64,000 nt of DNA from SW10 sp965657795 (GTDB lineage: Bacteria > Verrucomicrobiota > Verrucomicrobiia > Verrucomicrobiales > Akkermansiaceae), in the NCBI GenBank assembly GCA_965657795.1, contig CBFHQJ010000013.1, positions 5,760 to 69,759 of the forward strand, read 5' to 3'. The position numbers and the translations under genes are program-made. Below, piece by piece: positions 63,354 to 64,000 of this stretch (its first letter is position 1; each line of letters starts with the position of its first letter). Below the pieces are notes generated by a model. It was given only the letters and a program-made list of their open reading frames with translations. It had not been told where the DNA came from and made no database searches.

Positions 63354-64000
63354 ATGAAGAAAATCATTTATGCGGTCGCAGCTCTTATTGGAACGGTTCA
63401 TGCTGGAAATACTCTCGTCTATGTTGGAACAGGAGCGGATGGAATTTATACTCTGGAATTGAATGAAAAGTCGGGAGCTCTTGCGAATCGACAGCACGTC
63501 GTGAAAGGGCAGGGGATGGGTTTTCAGGAACTCAACAAGGAAGGAAGCGTCATTTTTTCGACCTACAAGAAGGATGGTAAGGGCGCGGTGGCGGCTTACT
63601 CGATCGATGATGGTAAGCTCACCGAAGTTTCCAGTCAGACTTACAATGGAGGCGGGTTGTGTCACGTGAGTATCGATGCCAATGAAAAGGTGCTTTTTGG
63701 AGCGGATTATGGCGGTGGGAAAGTGGTGTCCTTTCCAGTCGATGGCGCAAAAATTGGCGCGGTGGCTTCGCTGATGCAGCATAAGGGGTCTAGTGTGAAC
63801 GAACAAAGGCAGAAGGGGCCTCACGCCCATTCGATTTATGCCGGGCCTGACAACAAATTCGCTTATGCTCCGGATCTGGGAATCGATGAGGTGAAGTTTT
63901 ATGCCTTCGATGGCGAGGGGGAGTTGACTGATAAAGGTGGCTTTAAGTCGATTCCGGGATCCGGTCCACGCCACATGAAATTCGGGAAGGACGGTTCCCA
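63354..64000 (+). CDS. Secreted lactonase (6-phosphogluconolactonase-like beta-propeller), partial
   Basis: Open to the right edge (215 complete codons). Signal peptide (MKKIIYAVAALIGTVHA), then VYVGTGADGIYTLELN and HAHSIYAGPDNKFAYAPDLGID, seen as HAHSIYAGPDNKFAYAPDLG, with GSGPRHMKF: the lactonase propeller family (PF10282 type). Family members hydrolyse 6-phosphogluconolactone in the cytoplasm; exported forms act on unknown lactones. The 3' end is beyond the window. Confidence 0.85.
   Translation, partial: MKKIIYAVAALIGTVHAGNTLVYVGTGADGIYTLELNEKSGALANRQHVVKGQGMGFQELNKEGSVIFSTYKKDGKGAVAAYSIDDGKLTEVSSQTYNGGGLCHVSIDANEKVLFGADYGGGKVVSFPVDGAKIGAVASLMQHKGSSVNEQRQKGPHAHSIYAGPDNKFAYAPDLGIDEVKFYAFDGEGELTDKGGFKSIPGSGPRHMKFGKDGS

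Noticed and set aside
63342..63974. Minus-strand frame of 210 codons at the right edge
   Set aside because: Antisense to the lactonase gene, which has a signal peptide and family motifs.
1..64000. CRISPR arrays, tRNA/rRNA clusters or insertion sequences
   Set aside because: No regular direct repeats with spacers, no cloverleaf or rRNA blocks, and no transposase were seen on reading both strands.

Overview
This 64 kb window looks like chromosomal DNA from a member of the Verrucomicrobiota, probably order Verrucomicrobiales. The call is inferred from gene content: a PVC-type haem-binding propeller/cytochrome protein, a DUF1080 protein, a secreted sulfatase with lectin-like flanking domains, a secretin-STN-like membrane protein, a TIGR03790-type protein, a PQQ-type sugar dehydrogenase fused to cytochrome c, and very short intergenic regions with little Shine-Dalgarno signal. 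I see no rRNA, tRNA, CRISPR array, prophage or complete insertion sequence.

Layout. 1-6.3 kb: the start of a winged-helix/Fic-type gene cut by the window edge, aconitase B, a small haem lipoprotein, a secreted ClpP-like serine protease and a membrane protein. 6.4-13.3 kb: recO, a TPR protein, an NlpC/P60-like peptidase, a TonB-dependent receptor, khpA, an HD hydrolase and a tandem DUF481 outer-membrane protein. 13.4-21.8 kb: an STN-like protein, ffh, a NIPSNAP protein, then a co-directional run of lemA, an M48 peptidase with a TerB-like tail, a UbiA-like membrane protein, adk, fmt and a secreted protein. 22-25.8 kb: an HNH endonuclease, a 0.6 kb gap, pyrH-frr and an amidohydrolase. 25.9-32.3 kb: a catabolic/secreted block (sulfatase, PVC haem protein, DUF1080). 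32.3-42.5 kb: a MidA-like methyltransferase overlapping an acyl-CoA/ACP synthetase, a DUF4212 + sodium:solute symporter pair, topB and two unknowns. 42.6-48.8 kb: a five-gene minus-strand operon (MBL hydrolase, TIGR03790, DUF2851, dprA, and a beta-propeller-like gene split by a frameshift). 48.8-56 kb: recN, a retropepsin-like zinc protease homologue, riboswitch-controlled thiC, phoH and trkA. 55.7-64 kb: a PQQ-dehydrogenase/RluA/HIT operon, a WD40 protein, ppc and a lactonase cut by the right edge.

The main unexpected signals are these. The thiC leader carries a TPP-type aptamer whose thiamine-pyrimidine half is intact but whose pyrophosphate half is shortened; it is followed by a clear terminator and a complementary antiterminator segment. 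The frameshift in the 42.6-43.9 kb gene falls exactly on an in-frame C CCT TTT heptamer, so programmed -1 frameshifting is possible. There are two families of palindromic intergenic repeats. One is a BIME-like pair found at two loci; the other is a 61-65 bp element whose two copies show compensatory base changes in a hairpin.

Many annotated starts were moved inward from the longest open frame, because the upstream extension was antisense to a neighbour or because a signal peptide or family start lay inside. Each entry says so.
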